NCBI GenBank assembly: GCA_000737985.1
Contig: JNVT01000045.1
Coordinates: 1 to 64,000, forward strand
Direction of reading: 5' to 3'
Source of the DNA: Gammaproteobacteria bacterium MFB021
GTDB taxonomy: Bacteria > Pseudomonadota > Gammaproteobacteria > Pseudomonadales > Halomonadaceae
DNA length: 64,000 nucleotides
Made by a program: the position numbers and the translations under genes. Shown here piece by piece: positions 1-10,528 of this stretch (position 1 is its first letter; the number at the start of each line of letters is the position of its first letter). Below the pieces are notes generated by a model, which worked only from the letters and a program-made list of their open reading frames with translations, did no database searches and was not told the DNA's origin.

Positions 1-819
1 CAGCGCGGCGACCTGGCGCACCAGCGCCGCGGTATCCGCGGTTCCTGGCGCCTGCGCCGGACGCTGCTGCCCCACCCTCTCAGACCCTGCCGGCGATCCG
101 GCGTGCGTGTCGGTCGCCGCCTCGCGCAGCGCGCGAAGCGCCTGCGGTACGTCCTCGGCCAGCGCCGCGTACTCGTCCGCCGGCGGTACAGCGAGGCGCG
201 CCCCGGCACGCAGCCGATCGAGATCCCCACCCACGAAGGCATCGCGATTGGCGCGATAGAGCGCCAGCATGGCCGCCTGCCGGGAGACACCCCGATGCGG
301 CGGCAACGCGGCCGCCAGGGTCGAGAGCGTGGCACCGGGCGCGACCGTCAGCGTCTGCGGCCAAGCGTTGGCGCCACTGCCCGCAGACGAAGCGTCGCCA
401 GCCGCCCGCAGCGGCCGTGTCGCGGCATAGTCGGGCGGGTCGAAAAGCAGCGATACGTCGCGCTGCCACTGGCCCTGGGGCCAGCTCACGCTCAGCAGCA
501 GATCGAGAAAGGGTTCGCGCATGCGCTGGTCGCTGTCGAGCACGATGGCGAGCCCGCCATCACGCTTCTCGACCCGCGCGCTGATGCCCTCGCCGAGGGC
601 GTCCGGCGTCAGCCCGGCACGCCGATAGGCCGCCGCGTCGGCCAGTGTCACCGTGACCTGGCCAGGCTCCAGCTTGGCGCTCGCGGTCAGCGGCAGCACC
701 GCATGCAGCGGCCGATTGAGCGGTGATATCGTCAGCGGCTCCCCGATGCCCAGCGCCTCGACCCGAGTGGCCAGCAATAGCCCGCAACCGCCGATGAAGA
801 GCGTGACCCATGACCGCAT
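1..819 (-). CDS. fimV: FimV/HubP-family polar landmark protein, N-terminal part (cut by window edge)
   Basis: The first 273 codons are visible and the gene continues past position 1. The product opens with a signal peptide (about residues 1-22) and then the FimV N-terminal domain, in which the phrase LNRPLHAVLPL corresponds to the family's 'LNQPLxAxIPL' segment. A LysM-like stretch follows at about residues 155-215 (YRANRDAF, LRAGARLAVP). FimV/HubP proteins are inner-membrane, peptidoglycan-binding scaffolds that organise the cell pole for type IV pili, flagella or chemosensory arrays. It lies downstream of asd, the same neighbourhood as in Pseudomonas. The long acidic cytoplasmic part typical of the family would lie outside the window. 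The ATG at 819 was chosen because it gives the signal peptide directly. Confidence 0.82.
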   Translation of the reverse strand, partial: MRSWVTLFIGGCGLLLATRVEALGIGEPLTISPLNRPLHAVLPLTASAKLEPGQVTVTLADAAAYRRAGLTPDALGEGISARVEKRDGGLAIVLDSDQRMREPFLDLLLSVSWPQGQWQRDVSLLFDPPDYAATRPLRAAGDASSAGSGANAWPQTLTVAPGATLSTLAAALPPHRGVSRQAAMLALYRANRDAFVGGDLDRLRAGARLAVPPADEYAALAEDVPQALRALREAATDTHAGSPAGSERVGQQRPAQAPGTADTAALVRQVAAL

Positions 820-954
820 GCTGTCTCCGCCTGCGCGATGGTTTCAAAGAGAAGTGTTCGCCTGCATGATCGGCCACACAAACACAATCTTTAACATCGC
901 GTTACGCCAATACAACGCAACCACTCCACCCAAGCCGGTATGCAGGCAAACGCA

Positions 955-988
955 AGAGCCCCACCGGCGCGGGCGCCGGCGGGGCTCT
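955..988 (-). terminator. Rho-independent-like terminator after asd
   Basis: A GC-rich inverted repeat (arms AGAGCCCC / GGGGCTCT plus an inner CCGGCGC pairing) lies 32 bases past the asd stop codon. On the minus strand it is followed by a weakly T-rich stretch (TTGCGTTTGC) rather than a clean T-run, so termination strength is uncertain. Confidence 0.6.
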
Positions 989-1019
989 CAGGTCGGCTGA
1001 CGGGTGTCAGCGCATCGGT

Positions 1020-2135
1020 TCAGGCGTGTTCGCGCACGATCCGCAGCATGCGCTTGAGCGGCTCGGCAGCCCCCCACAGCAGCTGGTCACCGACGCTGAA
1101 GGCGGTCAGATACTCGCCGCCCATGGCCAGCTTGCGCAGACGCCCCACCGGGATGGTCAGGGTGCCGCTGATCGCCGCCGGCGTGAGCTGTTCGATCGTC
1201 TGGTCCTTGTCATTGGGTAAGACCTTGACCCACTCGTTGTGCTTGGCCAGACGGTCTTCGATCTCGTCGAGCGGCACGTCTTGGCGCAGCTTGATGGTGA
1301 ACGCTTGACTGTGCGAGCGCATGGCGCCGATACGCACGCAGAGGCCGTCGATCGGGATCGGCTGGCTGCCGGTGGCGAGGATCTTGTTGGTCTCCACGCC
1401 GCCTTTCCACTCTTCCTTGCTCTGCCCGTTCTCCATCGCCTTGTCGATCCACGGCAGCAGGCTGCCGGCGAGCGGGGCGCCGAAGTTGTCGGTGGGGAAA
1501 GCGCTGCTGCGCAGAGTCGCGGTGACCTCGCGGTCGATGTCCAGAATCGCGCTGGAGGGCGTCGCCAGCTCCTGAGCCACGGCACCGTTGAGCGCCCCCA
1601 TCTGGGCCAGCAGCTCACGCATGTGCTTGGCGCCGGAGCCGGAGGCCGCCTGATAGGTCATGGAGGTCATCCACTCGACCATATTGGCCTCGAACAGCCC
1701 GCCCAGCCCCATCAGCATCAGGCTGACGGTGCAGTTGCCACCGACGAAGGTGCGAGTGCCCTTGGCCAGTTGGGAGTCGATCACATGGCGGTTGACCGGA
1801 TCGAGCACGATGACCGAGTCGTCGGCCATGCGCAGGGTGCTGGCGGCGTCGATCCAGTAGCCCTTCCAGCCCGCTTCACGCAGCGGCTGGTAGACGGCGG
1901 TGGTGTAGTCACCGCCCTGGCAGGTCACGATCACGTCCATCGCCTTGAGTTCGGCGATATCGTTGGCGTCCTTGAGCGCCGGCACGTCCATGCCGATGTC
2001 CGGCCCCGGCTGCCCGGTCTGGGAGGTGGAGAAGAACACCGGCTCGAGACCGGCGAAATCGTTGTCATCCAGCATGCGCTGCATCAGCACGGAACCGACC
2101 ATACCGCGCCAGCCGACGAATCCGACTTTCAACAT
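1020..2135 (-). CDS. asd: Aspartate-semialdehyde dehydrogenase
   Basis: This 371-residue enzyme reduces L-aspartyl-4-phosphate to aspartate semialdehyde with NADPH, the branch point to lysine/diaminopimelate, threonine and methionine. The N-terminal nucleotide loop GWRGMVGS is at residues 8-15, the catalytic cysteine in GGNCTVSL is Cys135, and a histidine in MRSHSQAF is His275. These agree with the E. coli-type enzyme (Cys135, His274), as does the length. It is on the minus strand between leuB and fimV, 234 bases downstream of leuB, so it may have its own promoter. I see no lysine riboswitch-like structure in that gap, although this was judged by eye only. Confidence 0.95.
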   Translation of the reverse strand: MLKVGFVGWRGMVGSVLMQRMLDDNDFAGLEPVFFSTSQTGQPGPDIGMDVPALKDANDIAELKAMDVIVTCQGGDYTTAVYQPLREAGWKGYWIDAASTLRMADDSVIVLDPVNRHVIDSQLAKGTRTFVGGNCTVSLMLMGLGGLFEANMVEWMTSMTYQAASGSGAKHMRELLAQMGALNGAVAQELATPSSAILDIDREVTATLRSSAFPTDNFGAPLAGSLLPWIDKAMENGQSKEEWKGGVETNKILATGSQPIPIDGLCVRIGAMRSHSQAFTIKLRQDVPLDEIEDRLAKHNEWVKVLPNDKDQTIEQLTPAAISGTLTIPVGRLRKLAMGGEYLTAFSVGDQLLWGAAEPLKRMLRIVREHA

Positions 2136-2369
2136 AGATTGGTTACCCCGAAGACGGAGGGAGCCACACCCGGACCACGGCAGTCATCTCCCGGCCGGCA
2201 CGGCTCCGCTTCCATGAACGTCTGCCGTGACGCGCGCATCGCGCTCGCCACGGCACCCTCGAAAGAGTCTCAGTCTAGCAGCCCGCCGGACGCGGCGCCG
2301 ATCCGCCGCCGGCGCCAAGCGCGTAACGGCGACGACGTTGCGTCCACGCGGGCCGCAGGCGCGGTGGAA

Positions 2370-3449
2370 TCAAGCGTTGGCGAACGCGGCCACCACGGCA
2401 TCGCCCATCTCTACGGTGGAGACCTGGCGGGTACCGGGATAAGCGATGTCGGCGGTGCGCAGGCCGGCATCCAGCACCTGCCCCACCGCGCGCTCGATGC
2501 GCTCGGCCAGCGCGCTCTCGCCGAGCGAGTAGCGCAGCATCATCGCCACCGACAGGATCGTCGCCAGCGGATTGGCCAGCCCCTGACCGGCGATGTCCGG
2601 CGCGCTACCGTGACACGGCTCGTACATGCCCTGCTGGCGCTCGTTGAGCGACGCCGAGGGCAGCATGCCGATGGAGCCGGTGAGCATCGCCGCGGCGTCG
2701 GAGAGAATGTCGCCGAACATGTTGCCGGTGACCACCACGTCGAACTGCTTGGGCGCGCGCACCAGTTGCATGGCGGCGTTGTCGACGTACATGTGCGACA
2801 GCTCGACGTCCGGGTACTCGGGGGCCAGCCGGTTCATCACCTCACGCCACAGGATGGTGACCTCGAGCACGTTGGCCTTGTCCACCGAGCAGAGCTTGCC
2901 ACCGCGCTTCTGCGCCATCTCGAAGGCGACTCGGCCGATGCGCTCGATCTCCGACTCCGAATAGACGTAGGTGTTGTAGCCCACGCGCTCGCCGTTGCGC
3001 GTCTCGATGCCCCGCGGCTGCCCGAAGTAGATCCCCCCGGTCAGCTCGCGCACGATCATGATGTCGAGCCCGGAGACCACCTCGGGCTTCAGCGTCGAGG
3101 CCTCGGCGAGCTGCGGGTAGAGCAGCGCCGGGCGCAGGTTGGCGAACAGGTTGAGGTTCTTGCGCAGCCCCAGCAGGCCCTTTTCGGGACGCTTGGAGAG
3201 ATCTTCCAGCGTATCCCACTTGGGCCCACCCACTGCGCCCAGCAGAATGGCGTCGGCGGCCTTGGCCTTGGCCAGGGTCGACTCGGGCAGCGGATGCCCT
3301 TCGGCGTCGTAACCCGCGCCACCGACCAGCCCCTCATCAAGCTCGGCATCGAGCCCGGCAGCGCGGCAGGCGTCGAGCACCTTGACCGCTTCCGCGGTGA
3401 TTTCCGGCCCGATACCGTCACCGGGTAATACCAGAATCTTCTTGCTCAT
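2370..3449 (-). CDS. leuB: 3-isopropylmalate dehydrogenase
   Basis: LeuB (359 residues) oxidatively decarboxylates 3-isopropylmalate to 2-oxoisocaproate with NAD+, the third step of leucine synthesis. The substrate motif [13 protein letters not shown] is at residues 134-146, and the nucleotide-binding segment around [13 protein letters not shown] is near residue 280. The start has an AAGGA ribosome-binding site 7 bases upstream. It is the third gene of leuC-leuD-leuB, 55 bases after leuD, and is presumably cotranscribed with them. The first committed enzyme, LeuA, is encoded about 44 kb away in this window. Confidence 0.97.
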   Translation of the reverse strand: MSKKILVLPGDGIGPEITAEAVKVLDACRAAGLDAELDEGLVGGAGYDAEGHPLPESTLAKAKAADAILLGAVGGPKWDTLEDLSKRPEKGLLGLRKNLNLFANLRPALLYPQLAEASTLKPEVVSGLDIMIVRELTGGIYFGQPRGIETRNGERVGYNTYVYSESEIERIGRVAFEMAQKRGGKLCSVDKANVLEVTILWREVMNRLAPEYPDVELSHMYVDNAAMQLVRAPKQFDVVVTGNMFGDILSDAAAMLTGSIGMLPSASLNERQQGMYEPCHGSAPDIAGQGLANPLATILSVAMMLRYSLGESALAERIERAVGQVLDAGLRTADIAYPGTRQVSTVEMGDAVVAAFANA

Positions 3450-3504
3450 GCGTAATCCTTGAAAACCCGCCTGGAAAAAAGGTCGCGATGCGGGTGTCAG
3501 TCAA

Positions 3505-4149
3505 TCAAGCGTCGCGAAACAGCCACGGCTGCGCCTGGCGATGGCGCTGTTCGAAGTCGCGGATCGTCCCAGATTGCGCAAGCGTCAGGCCGATGTCGTC
3601 GAGCCCTTCCAGCAGGCAGTGCTTGCGGAACGGGTCGACCTCGAAGGCGATCGTCTCGCCGCTCGGCGTGGTCAACTGCTGGCGCTCGAGATCGACGTCG
3701 AGGCGATAGCCTTCGCTGGCCTCGGTCTCCTGGAACAGGCGCTCGACGGTCTCCTCGTCGAGGGTGATCAGCAGGATGCCGTTCTTGAACGAGTTGTTGT
3801 AGAAGATATCGGCGAAGCTGGGCGCGATCACCACGCGGAAGCCGAAGTCGTCCAAGGCCCAGGGTGCGTGCTCACGCGAGCTGCCGCAGCCGAAGTTGCG
3901 CCGCGCCAGCAGCACCTGGGCACCGCGGTAGCGCGGCTGGTTGAGGACGAAATCGGGGTTGAGCGGACGGCTGGACACGTCCTGGCCCGGATAGCCCTCG
4001 TCGAGATAGCGCAGCTCGTCGAACAGGTTGGGGCCGAAGCCGGTACGCTTGATCGACTTCAGGAACTGCTTGGGAATGATCAGGTCGGTATCGACGTTGG
4101 CCCGGTCGAGCGGCGCCACCAGTCCCTGCAAGTGTTCGAATTTCTTCAT
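3505..4149 (-). CDS. leuD: 3-isopropylmalate dehydratase small subunit
   Basis: LeuD (214 residues) pairs with LeuC to isomerise 2- to 3-isopropylmalate. The sequence starts [22 protein letters not shown], with the conserved '[12 protein letters not shown]' segment following, and has the [13 protein letters not shown] substrate loop in mid-protein. I chose the ATG at 4149 rather than an upstream in-frame start because a GAGGAGTGA ribosome-binding site precedes it and family homology begins there. It follows leuC by 31 bases. The protein is slightly longer than E. coli LeuD (201). Confidence 0.96.
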   Translation of the reverse strand: MKKFEHLQGLVAPLDRANVDTDLIIPKQFLKSIKRTGFGPNLFDELRYLDEGYPGQDVSSRPLNPDFVLNQPRYRGAQVLLARRNFGCGSSREHAPWALDDFGFRVVIAPSFADIFYNNSFKNGILLITLDEETVERLFQETEASEGYRLDVDLERQQLTTPSGETIAFEVDPFRKHCLLEGLDDIGLTLAQSGTIRDFEQRHRQAQPWLFRDA

Positions 4150-4180
4150 CGTCGTCACTCCTCGTGAATGGGGCCGGGTC

Positions 4181-5641
4181 TCAGGCGCTGAGCGCGTCGT
4201 CACGATCCCGCGCGCTGCCGGGGTCGTAATCGCGCACGTCGACGAAGTGCCCTTCGATGGCGGCGGCGGCGGCCATCGCCGGGCTCACCAGATGAGTGCG
4301 CCCGCCGTAGCCCTGGCGCCCCTCGAAGTTGCGGTTCGAGGTCGAGGCGCAGCGCTCGCCGGCGCCCAGCTTGTCGGCGTTCATCGCCAGGCACATGGAG
4401 CAGCCGGGCTCGCGCCACTCGAAGCCGGCCTCGATGAAGATCTGGTCGAGCCCCTCGGCTTCGGCCAGGCGCTTCACCAGACCGGAACCCGGCACCACCA
4501 TGGCGAGCTGGACGTTGTCGGCGACCTTGCGCCCCTGGGCCACCTTGGCCGCTTCACGCAGATCTTCGATACGCGAGTTGGTACAGGAGCCGATGAACAC
4601 CTTGTCGAGGCGGATATCGGTGATCTTCTGCCCCGCCTCGAGCCCCATGTACTCGAGCGCGCGCTGCATGCCGCGCACCACCGTCTCGTCGTCGGCGGTG
4701 GCCGGGTCGGGCACCTCGGCGGAGACGTTGACCACCATCTCCGGGCTGGTACCCCAGGTCACCTGCGGCTCGATGGCGGCGGCGTCGAGCTCGACCACCT
4801 TGTCGAAATGGGCGTCGGCATCGGAGACCAGCTCACGCCACGCTGCGACCGCCGCCGGCCACTGCTCGGCGCTGGGGGCGAAGGGGCGCCCGCGCAGGTA
4901 CTCGATGGTGTGGTCGTCCACCGCCACCAGGCCGACCCGGGCACCGGCCTCGATCGCCATGTTGCAGATGGTCATGCGGCCTTCCATCGACAGCTCGCGA
5001 ATCGCACTCCCAGCGAACTCGATGGCGTAACCGGTGCCGCCGGCGGTGCCGATACGACCGATGATCGCCAGCACGATATCCTTGGCGGTGACGCCGAGCC
5101 CCAGCTGGCCCTCGACGCGCACCTGCATGTTCTTCATCTTCTGCGCGATCAGGCACTGGGTGGCGAGCACGTGCTCGACCTCGGAGGTGCCGATACCGTG
5201 GGAGAGCGCGGCGAAGGCGCCGTGGGTGGCGGTGTGCGAGTCGCCGCAGACCACGGTCATGCCGGGCAGCGTGGCGCCCTGCTCCGGCCCCACCACGTGG
5301 ACAATGCCCTGACGCTCGTCATTGATGCGGAACTCCTCGATATCGAAGCTCTCGCAGTTGGCATCGAGGGTCTCGACCTGGATGCGCGAGACGTCATCGA
5401 CGATCCCGGCGTTACCGGCGCTGCGCTCCTTGGTGGTGGTCGGCACGTTGTGGTCCGGCGTGGCCAGGTTGGCGTCACGGCGCCACGGCTTGCGCCCGGC
5501 CAGACGCAGCCCCTCGAACGCCTGCGGCGAGGTGACCTCGTGCAGCAGATGACGGTCGATGTAGATCAACGCCGAGCCGTCGTCGCGGCTGGTCACCAGA
5601 TGCTGCGCCCACAGCTTGTCGTAGAGCGTTTGGCCTGCCAT
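4181..5641 (-). CDS. leuC: 3-isopropylmalate dehydratase large subunit
   Basis: LeuC (486 residues) is the 4Fe-4S aconitase-type subunit of isopropylmalate isomerase. Visible hallmarks are [15 protein letters not shown], the first cluster cysteine in GSCTNSR, and the CSMC pair before LAMNADKL. The start at 5641 is preceded by GGAGGAGATCGAG, while the longer open frame upstream is not conserved. It is the first gene of leuCDB and is transcribed divergently from a LysR regulator at 5842, a common arrangement in Pseudomonas relatives. Confidence 0.96.
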   Translation of the reverse strand: MAGQTLYDKLWAQHLVTSRDDGSALIYIDRHLLHEVTSPQAFEGLRLAGRKPWRRDANLATPDHNVPTTTKERSAGNAGIVDDVSRIQVETLDANCESFDIEEFRINDERQGIVHVVGPEQGATLPGMTVVCGDSHTATHGAFAALSHGIGTSEVEHVLATQCLIAQKMKNMQVRVEGQLGLGVTAKDIVLAIIGRIGTAGGTGYAIEFAGSAIRELSMEGRMTICNMAIEAGARVGLVAVDDHTIEYLRGRPFAPSAEQWPAAVAAWRELVSDADAHFDKVVELDAAAIEPQVTWGTSPEMVVNVSAEVPDPATADDETVVRGMQRALEYMGLEAGQKITDIRLDKVFIGSCTNSRIEDLREAAKVAQGRKVADNVQLAMVVPGSGLVKRLAEAEGLDQIFIEAGFEWREPGCSMCLAMNADKLGAGERCASTSNRNFEGRQGYGGRTHLVSPAMAAAAAIEGHFVDVRDYDPGSARDRDDALSA

Positions 5642-5757
5642 GTCTCGATCTCCTCCGTCGCCCGTCTCGACGCGGTTGCGCGACGCTGTCGGTATGCCGC
5701 GAGCGACCCGGCCACGGGCCGCTCGGGGTTGGGAGAGCCAAGATACGCCCGAGCCAT

Positions 5758-5785
5758 GCATAAAAGCAATTCATCTTGATTATGC
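5758..5785. promoter_or_regulatory. Inverted repeat in the leuC/lysR divergent promoter region
   Basis: The 200-base divergent region holds an AT-rich patch, unusual for this GC-rich DNA, with arms GCATAA and TTATGC separated by 16 bases. LysR-type regulators usually bind imperfect dyads of this general size near their own divergent promoter. Assignment to the adjacent regulator is inference from position. Confidence 0.4.
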
Positions 5786-5841
5786 TTTGAATTCCACACC
5801 AGAATAGATGCATCCATCAGCCGCGCCGCGAGGGCCACCCC

Positions 5842-6741
5842 ATGGACACCCAGAGCCTGCAGGCCTTCATCGCCGTTGCCGACACCGCCTCCTTCTCGCT
5901 GGCCGGCGAGCGTCTGCACCTGACCCAGCCGGCGATCAGCAAGCGCATCGCCGCGCTCGAGGCGCAGACCGACGCCAAGCTGTTCGACCGTATCAACCGC
6001 CGCGTCAGCCTCACCGAGGCCGGCCGCCTGCTGCTGCCGCAGGCACGCCGGATCCTGCAGCTGGTCGAGGAGAGCCGCCGCCAGCTGCACGACCTCAGCG
6101 GGCAGGTCGCCGGCAGTCTGACCCTGGCCACCAGCCACCATGTCGGGCTGCATCGCCTGCCCCCGGTGCTCAAGGCCTACACCCGGCGCTACCCGGGGGT
6201 CGATCTCGATCTGCGCTTCCTCGACTCCGAGCAGGCCTATCAGGGCGTGGTCTCGGGGGCGATCGAACTGGCGGTGGTGACCCTGGCACCACGCCCCAAC
6301 CCGCAGGTGGAGTCGGTACCGGTATGGACCGACCACCTGCGCTTCGTCGCCGCCCCCGAGCACCCGCTGGCCGGGGCCGGTCGCATCTCGCTCGGCGAGC
6401 TGGCCCACCATCCGGCGGTGCTGCCCGGCCCGCTCACCTTCACCCGTGACATCGTGGTCGACGCCTTCTCCCAAGCCAGCCTCGCGATCAGCGTGGCGCT
6501 CTCCACCAACTATCTGGAGACACTCAAGATGATGGCCGGCATCGGGCTGGGCTGGAGCGTGCTGCCGGAGAGCATGATCGACGATGAGGTGACGGTGCTG
6601 GACGTCGACCACCCGCCGCTGGTGCGCCGTCTGGGCTATCTGGTACATCGCGAACGCACCCTCTCCAACGCCGGCCGCGCCATGCTCGCCCAGCTCGAGG
6701 CGGCGCGCCCCGACCTCGCCGAGGCGCCCGATCGCACCTAA
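5842..6741 (+). CDS. LysR-family transcriptional regulator (divergent from leuCDB)
   Basis: A 299-residue LysR protein. The winged helix-turn-helix occupies about residues 1-62 (SLQAFIAVADTASFSLAGE, LTQPAISKRIAALE, LFDRINRRVSLTEAG), followed by the two-lobed effector domain from about residue 90. It starts 200 bases from leuC in the opposite direction, so it most likely controls leuCDB and itself. The effector is unknown from sequence; in other bacteria regulators at this position sense leucine-pathway intermediates. A GAGGG ribosome-binding site precedes the start. The next gene begins only 38 bases after its stop. Confidence 0.9.
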   Translation: MDTQSLQAFIAVADTASFSLAGERLHLTQPAISKRIAALEAQTDAKLFDRINRRVSLTEAGRLLLPQARRILQLVEESRRQLHDLSGQVAGSLTLATSHHVGLHRLPPVLKAYTRRYPGVDLDLRFLDSEQAYQGVVSGAIELAVVTLAPRPNPQVESVPVWTDHLRFVAAPEHPLAGAGRISLGELAHHPAVLPGPLTFTRDIVVDAFSQASLAISVALSTNYLETLKMMAGIGLGWSVLPESMIDDEVTVLDVDHPPLVRRLGYLVHRERTLSNAGRAMLAQLEAARPDLAEAPDRT

Positions 6742-6779
6742 GCTTCAGCGGACCGAGCGAGACACGAGGAGCAAACGAC

Positions 6780-8237
6780 ATGGCCGCGTCAGCGTCATCC
6801 GCGCCCCGCAGCGGCGTGCGAGAGCCGGAGCAGGCAAGCCGTGATGACAGCGCGAGCGAGCGCGAATCCAGCCGCCCGCCGCAGCGCCTGGGCCTGATCC
6901 CGGCCCCGGAGCTGCCCGAGCGCATCGCCGCCGGGCTGGCCGAGGAGCTGCCGACGCTGCTCGCGCGCCATACCGACGACCGCCACGCCTGGCGGGTCGA
7001 GTGCGTCACCGACCCGCTGATCGGTGCCGACGGCACCGGTGCCGAGTTGATCCAACAGGCCGCCAAGCTCAAGCGCGAGCACGGCTGGGACTATGCGCTA
7101 TGCATCACCGATCTGCCGCTGTTCCGTGACGGCCGGCTGGTCGTGGCCGAGGCCAGTGAGGCGTGCGGGGTGGCGGTGATCTCGCAGCCGGCCCTGGGCG
7201 CCTCGCCGCTGCACGACCGGCTGCGCGAAGCCACGCTGCACCTGATCAACGAGATGCATCACGGCAGCGACCCCGACGATCGCGAGCGCCAGCAGGCGCA
7301 CGTCGACCGCAGCCGCCGCACGCGCCGCGCCCACGGCATCCGCAACGCCAGCGCGCGCCAGCTGATGGGCTCGCGCCTCGCCGAGTGGCTGACGCCGATC
7401 CGCCGGATCACCCCGGATGACAGCCAGACAAGCAAGTGTGATCGAGACAGCGGCACACGCCAGCCCAGGATCGATGTGCGCTTCGTCTCCGCCGCCCCCG
7501 TGCGTGGCCATCTACGCCTGCTGGCGGGCATGGTGCGCGCCAATCGGCCGTGGACCATTCTGCCCGCCTTCCGGCGCATCGTGGCGGTGGCCTTCGCCAC
7601 CGGCGCCTACGGGCTGATCTTCCCCACCCTGTGGCGCCTCAGCGCCGCCTACGAAGGCTATCGCTTCGTGCTGCTGATGGTCGCCGCGATCGCTGCCATG
7701 GTGATCTGGCTGATTCTCGATCACGGCCTGTGGGAACCCCAGCGCTATACCGGCTCGCCGCACCTGACCCGGCTCTACAACCTGACCACGCTGCTGACCC
7801 TGCTGCTGGGCGTGGGCTGCTATTACGCCATTCTCTTCGCACTGTTTCTGGTCGCGGTGATCCTGTTCGTCCCCGCCAGCCTGCTCGAAGCCACGGTCGA
7901 GTCCTCCATCGGCTGGTGGAACTTCCCAGCGCTGGCGTGGCTGGCGACCTCGGTGGCCACCGTGGCCGGCGCCCTGGGCTCGAGCCTGGAGAGCGACGAG
8001 ACCATCCGCGGCGCCACCTACGGCTACCGCCAGCAGCTCCGCCAGCGCAAGGTCAAGGCGCGCCAGCAGCAGGCGCAGGAGGAGAGCCAAGGCGGCGCGA
8101 ACAAGGGCGGCTCGGAGGCAAGCGGCACGGACAAGGGAAGTGACAACGGAAATGGTGGGCGTGGGGGCTACGAGAATGGCGGTGGCGCAGCCGAGAGTGG
8201 CAAGGCAGGCCGTGGCGAGCCCCCTGGCGACGGATGA
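6780..8237 (+). CDS. Membrane protein of unknown function with long disordered tail
   Basis: A 485-residue protein I do not assign. The first half (about residues 35-240) is soluble and looks like a compact alpha/beta domain (WDYALCITDLPLFRDGRLVVAEA). About four hydrophobic segments follow between roughly residues 255 and 400 (around AVAFATGAYGLIFPTLW, VLLMVAAIAAMVIWLIL, LLLGVGCYYAILFALFLV and ALAWLATSVATVAGAL). The last 60 residues are a hydrophilic Gly/Ser/Asn/Glu-rich tail. Similar N-terminal domains occur in database entries misnamed 'methylene-tetrahydrofolate dehydrogenase', and nothing in the sequence supports that activity. A strong GAGGAG ribosome-binding site precedes the start. It may be cotranscribed with the LysR gene. 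Confidence 0.7.
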   Translation: MAASASSAPRSGVREPEQASRDDSASERESSRPPQRLGLIPAPELPERIAAGLAEELPTLLARHTDDRHAWRVECVTDPLIGADGTGAELIQQAAKLKREHGWDYALCITDLPLFRDGRLVVAEASEACGVAVISQPALGASPLHDRLREATLHLINEMHHGSDPDDRERQQAHVDRSRRTRRAHGIRNASARQLMGSRLAEWLTPIRRITPDDSQTSKCDRDSGTRQPRIDVRFVSAAPVRGHLRLLAGMVRANRPWTILPAFRRIVAVAFATGAYGLIFPTLWRLSAAYEGYRFVLLMVAAIAAMVIWLILDHGLWEPQRYTGSPHLTRLYNLTTLLTLLLGVGCYYAILFALFLVAVILFVPASLLEATVESSIGWWNFPALAWLATSVATVAGALGSSLESDETIRGATYGYRQQLRQRKVKARQQQAQEESQGGANKGGSEASGTDKGSDNGNGGRGGYENGGGAAESGKAGRGEPPGDG

Positions 8238-8262
8238 TCGCCGCCAGGGTTGAAGCCGGTGT

Positions 8263-9354
8263 CTAGCGCTGGCCCAGACGCGGGGTGCCTACCCGCACAT
8301 CGGCATTCTGACCGCGGTGGCGCAGCCAGTGATCCATCAGCGTCAGCGCCATCATCGCCTCGGCGATCGGCGTGGCGCGAATGCCCACGCAAGGGTCGTG
8401 ACGCCCCTTGGTGATCACCTCCACCGGCGCACCGTCGACATCGATCGAGCGCCCGGGCTGGGTGATGCTGGAGGTCGGCTTCAGCGCCAGGTGCGCCACC
8501 AGCGGCTGGCCGGTGGAGATACCGCCGAGCACGCCGCCGGCGTGGTTGGAGAGAAACCCCTCCGGGGTCATCTCGTCACGGTGCTCGCTGCCGCGGCTGG
8601 CGACCACACCGAAACCGTCGCCGATCTCGACCCCCTTGACCGCGTTGATGCCCATCAGGGCGTGGGCCAGGTCAGCGTCCAGGCGGTCGAAGACCGGCTC
8701 GCCCAACCCCACCGGCAAGCCTTCGGCCACCACCGTGATCTTGGCGCCGACGCTGTCCTGGTCGCGACGCAGCTGGTCCATGTAGGCCTCGAGCTCGGGC
8801 ACCTTGTCCGGATCGGGGCAGAAGAACGGGTTGTCGTCGACGCCTTCCCAGCTTTTGAAATCGATCTCGATCGGGCCGAGCTGGCTCATGTAGCCGCGCA
8901 CGCGCACGCCCTGCTGTACCAGCCAGGCCTTGGCGATAGCCCCGGCGGCCACGCGCATCGCGGTCTCACGGGCGCTGGAGCGGCCCCCGCCACGATAGTC
9001 GCGGATGCCGTACTTGTGGTGATAGGTGTAGTCGGCATGCGCGGGGCGGAACTGCGCCTGGATCTTGGAGTAGTCCTTGGAGCGCTGGTCGGTGTTCTCG
9101 ATCGCCAACCCGATCGGGGTGCCGGTGGTGCGTCCCTCGAACACCCCGGAGAGGATCTTCACCTGGTCCGGCTCGCGCCGCTGGGTAGTGTGGCGCGACG
9201 AGCCCGGACGCCGGCGGTCGAGATCGCGCTGCAGATCGGCCTCGCTGAGTGCGAGCCCCGGCGGGCAGCCATCGACGATGGCGCCCAGCGCCGGGCCGTG
9301 ACTCTCACCGAAGGTGGTGACGGTGAACAGTTTGCCGAAGGTGTTGCCGGACAT
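8263..9354 (-). CDS. aroC: Chorismate synthase
   Basis: AroC (363 residues) converts 5-enolpyruvylshikimate-3-phosphate to chorismate using reduced FMN, the last shared step of aromatic synthesis. The family signatures are all visible: [18 protein letters not shown] near the N-terminus, the [19 protein letters not shown] block around residues 125-143, and SRGSEHRDE near residue 255. The length matches the family (about 360). A GAGGAA ribosome-binding site lies 6 bases from the ATG. It sits 38 bases downstream of prmB, the same prmB-aroC order as in E. coli. Confidence 0.97.
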   Translation of the reverse strand: MSGNTFGKLFTVTTFGESHGPALGAIVDGCPPGLALSEADLQRDLDRRRPGSSRHTTQRREPDQVKILSGVFEGRTTGTPIGLAIENTDQRSKDYSKIQAQFRPAHADYTYHHKYGIRDYRGGGRSSARETAMRVAAGAIAKAWLVQQGVRVRGYMSQLGPIEIDFKSWEGVDDNPFFCPDPDKVPELEAYMDQLRRDQDSVGAKITVVAEGLPVGLGEPVFDRLDADLAHALMGINAVKGVEIGDGFGVVASRGSEHRDEMTPEGFLSNHAGGVLGGISTGQPLVAHLALKPTSSITQPGRSIDVDGAPVEVITKGRHDPCVGIRATPIAEAMMALTLMDHWLRHRGQNADVRVGTPRLGQR

Positions 9355-9392
9355 GCGGGTTCCTCGGAGAAAAGGGAGCGAAAGCGAATCGA

Positions 9393-10340
9393 TCAGGCGG
9401 CGGCGAACTGGGCCGCGTGGGCGTCGAGGGTCTCGGCGTCGAGCACGAAGACACCCTCACCGCCGCGCTCGAAGTCGAGCCACAGGAACGGCACCTCGGG
9501 GAAGGCGGCCTCGAGGTGGCGCTGGGAGTTACCGACCTCGACCACCAGAATGCCGTCGTCACTGAGATAGTCACGCGCTTCGCGCAGGATGCGACGCACG
9601 ATATCCAGGCCGTCGCTGCCCGCGCCCAGCGCCAGGTCCGGCTCGTGGCGGTACTCCGCCGGCATCGCCGCGAGGTCACGGCTGTCGACGTAGGGCGGGT
9701 TGCTGACGATCAGATCGTAGGTCTGCCCGGCGACGCCCTCGAACAGATCGGAGGCCACCGCGCGCACCCGGCGGCCCACGTCGTGACGCACGATATTGGC
9801 CTTGGCCACCGCCAGGGCGTCGGCGCTGATGTCGACCAGATCCACCGCACAGGTGGGTAAAGTCAGCGCCGTGGCGATGCCAATGCAGCCGGAGCCGGTG
9901 CACAGGTCGAGCACCCGCGCCGGCGGCGTGGCTTCGAACCAGGGCGCAAATCCCGCCTCGATCAGCTCGGCGATCGGCGAGCGCGGAATCAGCACGCGCT
10001 CGTCGACCTCGAACGGGTAGCCGGCGAAGAACGCCTCCCCCAGCAGATAGGGCAATGGCCGACGAGTCTCGATACGCTGGCGTGCCAGGCCCACGATGCG
10101 TTCGCGCTCGACGCCGAGCAGGCGCGCGTCGAGCACCGCCGGGTCGGCGTCCCACGGCAGGTGCAGCGCCCCGAGCACCAGCGCCACCGCTTCGTCCCAG
10201 GCGCTGTCGGTGCCGTGGCCGAAGTGCAGGCGGTGGGTGAGAAACTCACTGGTGGCCCAGCGCAGGCAGTCGCGAACGCTGATCAGCTCGCTGGCGAGGG
10301 CGTGATCGGTGAGCGTCAGGGTGGTCGCCGGGCTGGACAT
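9393..10340 (-). CDS. prmB: Ribosomal protein L3 N5-glutamine methyltransferase
   Basis: PrmB (315 residues) methylates a glutamine of ribosomal protein uL3 using S-adenosylmethionine. The SAM loop [12 protein letters not shown] is at residues 145-156, and the catalytic NPPY motif, diagnostic of the HemK/PrmB group, is at residues 214-217. I prefer PrmB over PrmC because of the neighbouring aroC and because the N-terminal domain ([13 protein letters not shown]) resembles PrmB. A TTG 15 bases upstream could extend the frame, but the ATG at 10340 is more ordinary. The ribosome-binding site is weak. Confidence 0.92.
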   Translation of the reverse strand: MSSPATTLTLTDHALASELISVRDCLRWATSEFLTHRLHFGHGTDSAWDEAVALVLGALHLPWDADPAVLDARLLGVERERIVGLARQRIETRRPLPYLLGEAFFAGYPFEVDERVLIPRSPIAELIEAGFAPWFEATPPARVLDLCTGSGCIGIATALTLPTCAVDLVDISADALAVAKANIVRHDVGRRVRAVASDLFEGVAGQTYDLIVSNPPYVDSRDLAAMPAEYRHEPDLALGAGSDGLDIVRRILREARDYLSDDGILVVEVGNSQRHLEAAFPEVPFLWLDFERGGEGVFVLDAETLDAHAAQFAAA

Positions 10341-10528
10341 GGGTCGGGCTCGCAAATGGCTGAAAAACGGACGACGATTGTACCCGCAAGGGTCGGCGCT
10401 TCACAGCCGGGCATGCGTCCGCGGTGACAATCCTTTACCCTTGCGCCCGCGGCGCGAGCGCGCCAGGTGCGGCCCGATGGCAAACCCCGGCCAGCATCGA
10501 CCGAGACAGCAGACAGAGGCAGAGCGGC

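Noticed and set aside
2136-2369. Possible lysine riboswitch or leader between leuB and asd
   Set aside because: No conserved structural blocks or extended pairing could be seen by eye.
1239-3428. 729-codon plus-strand open frame opposite asd and leuB
   Set aside because: Histidine/arginine/glycine-rich translation, no ribosome-binding site, and it lies fully antisense to two well-supported genes; a GC-rich codon-bias shadow.
4028-5779. 583-codon plus-strand open frame opposite leuD/leuC
   Set aside because: Antisense shadow of two clear leucine-pathway genes.
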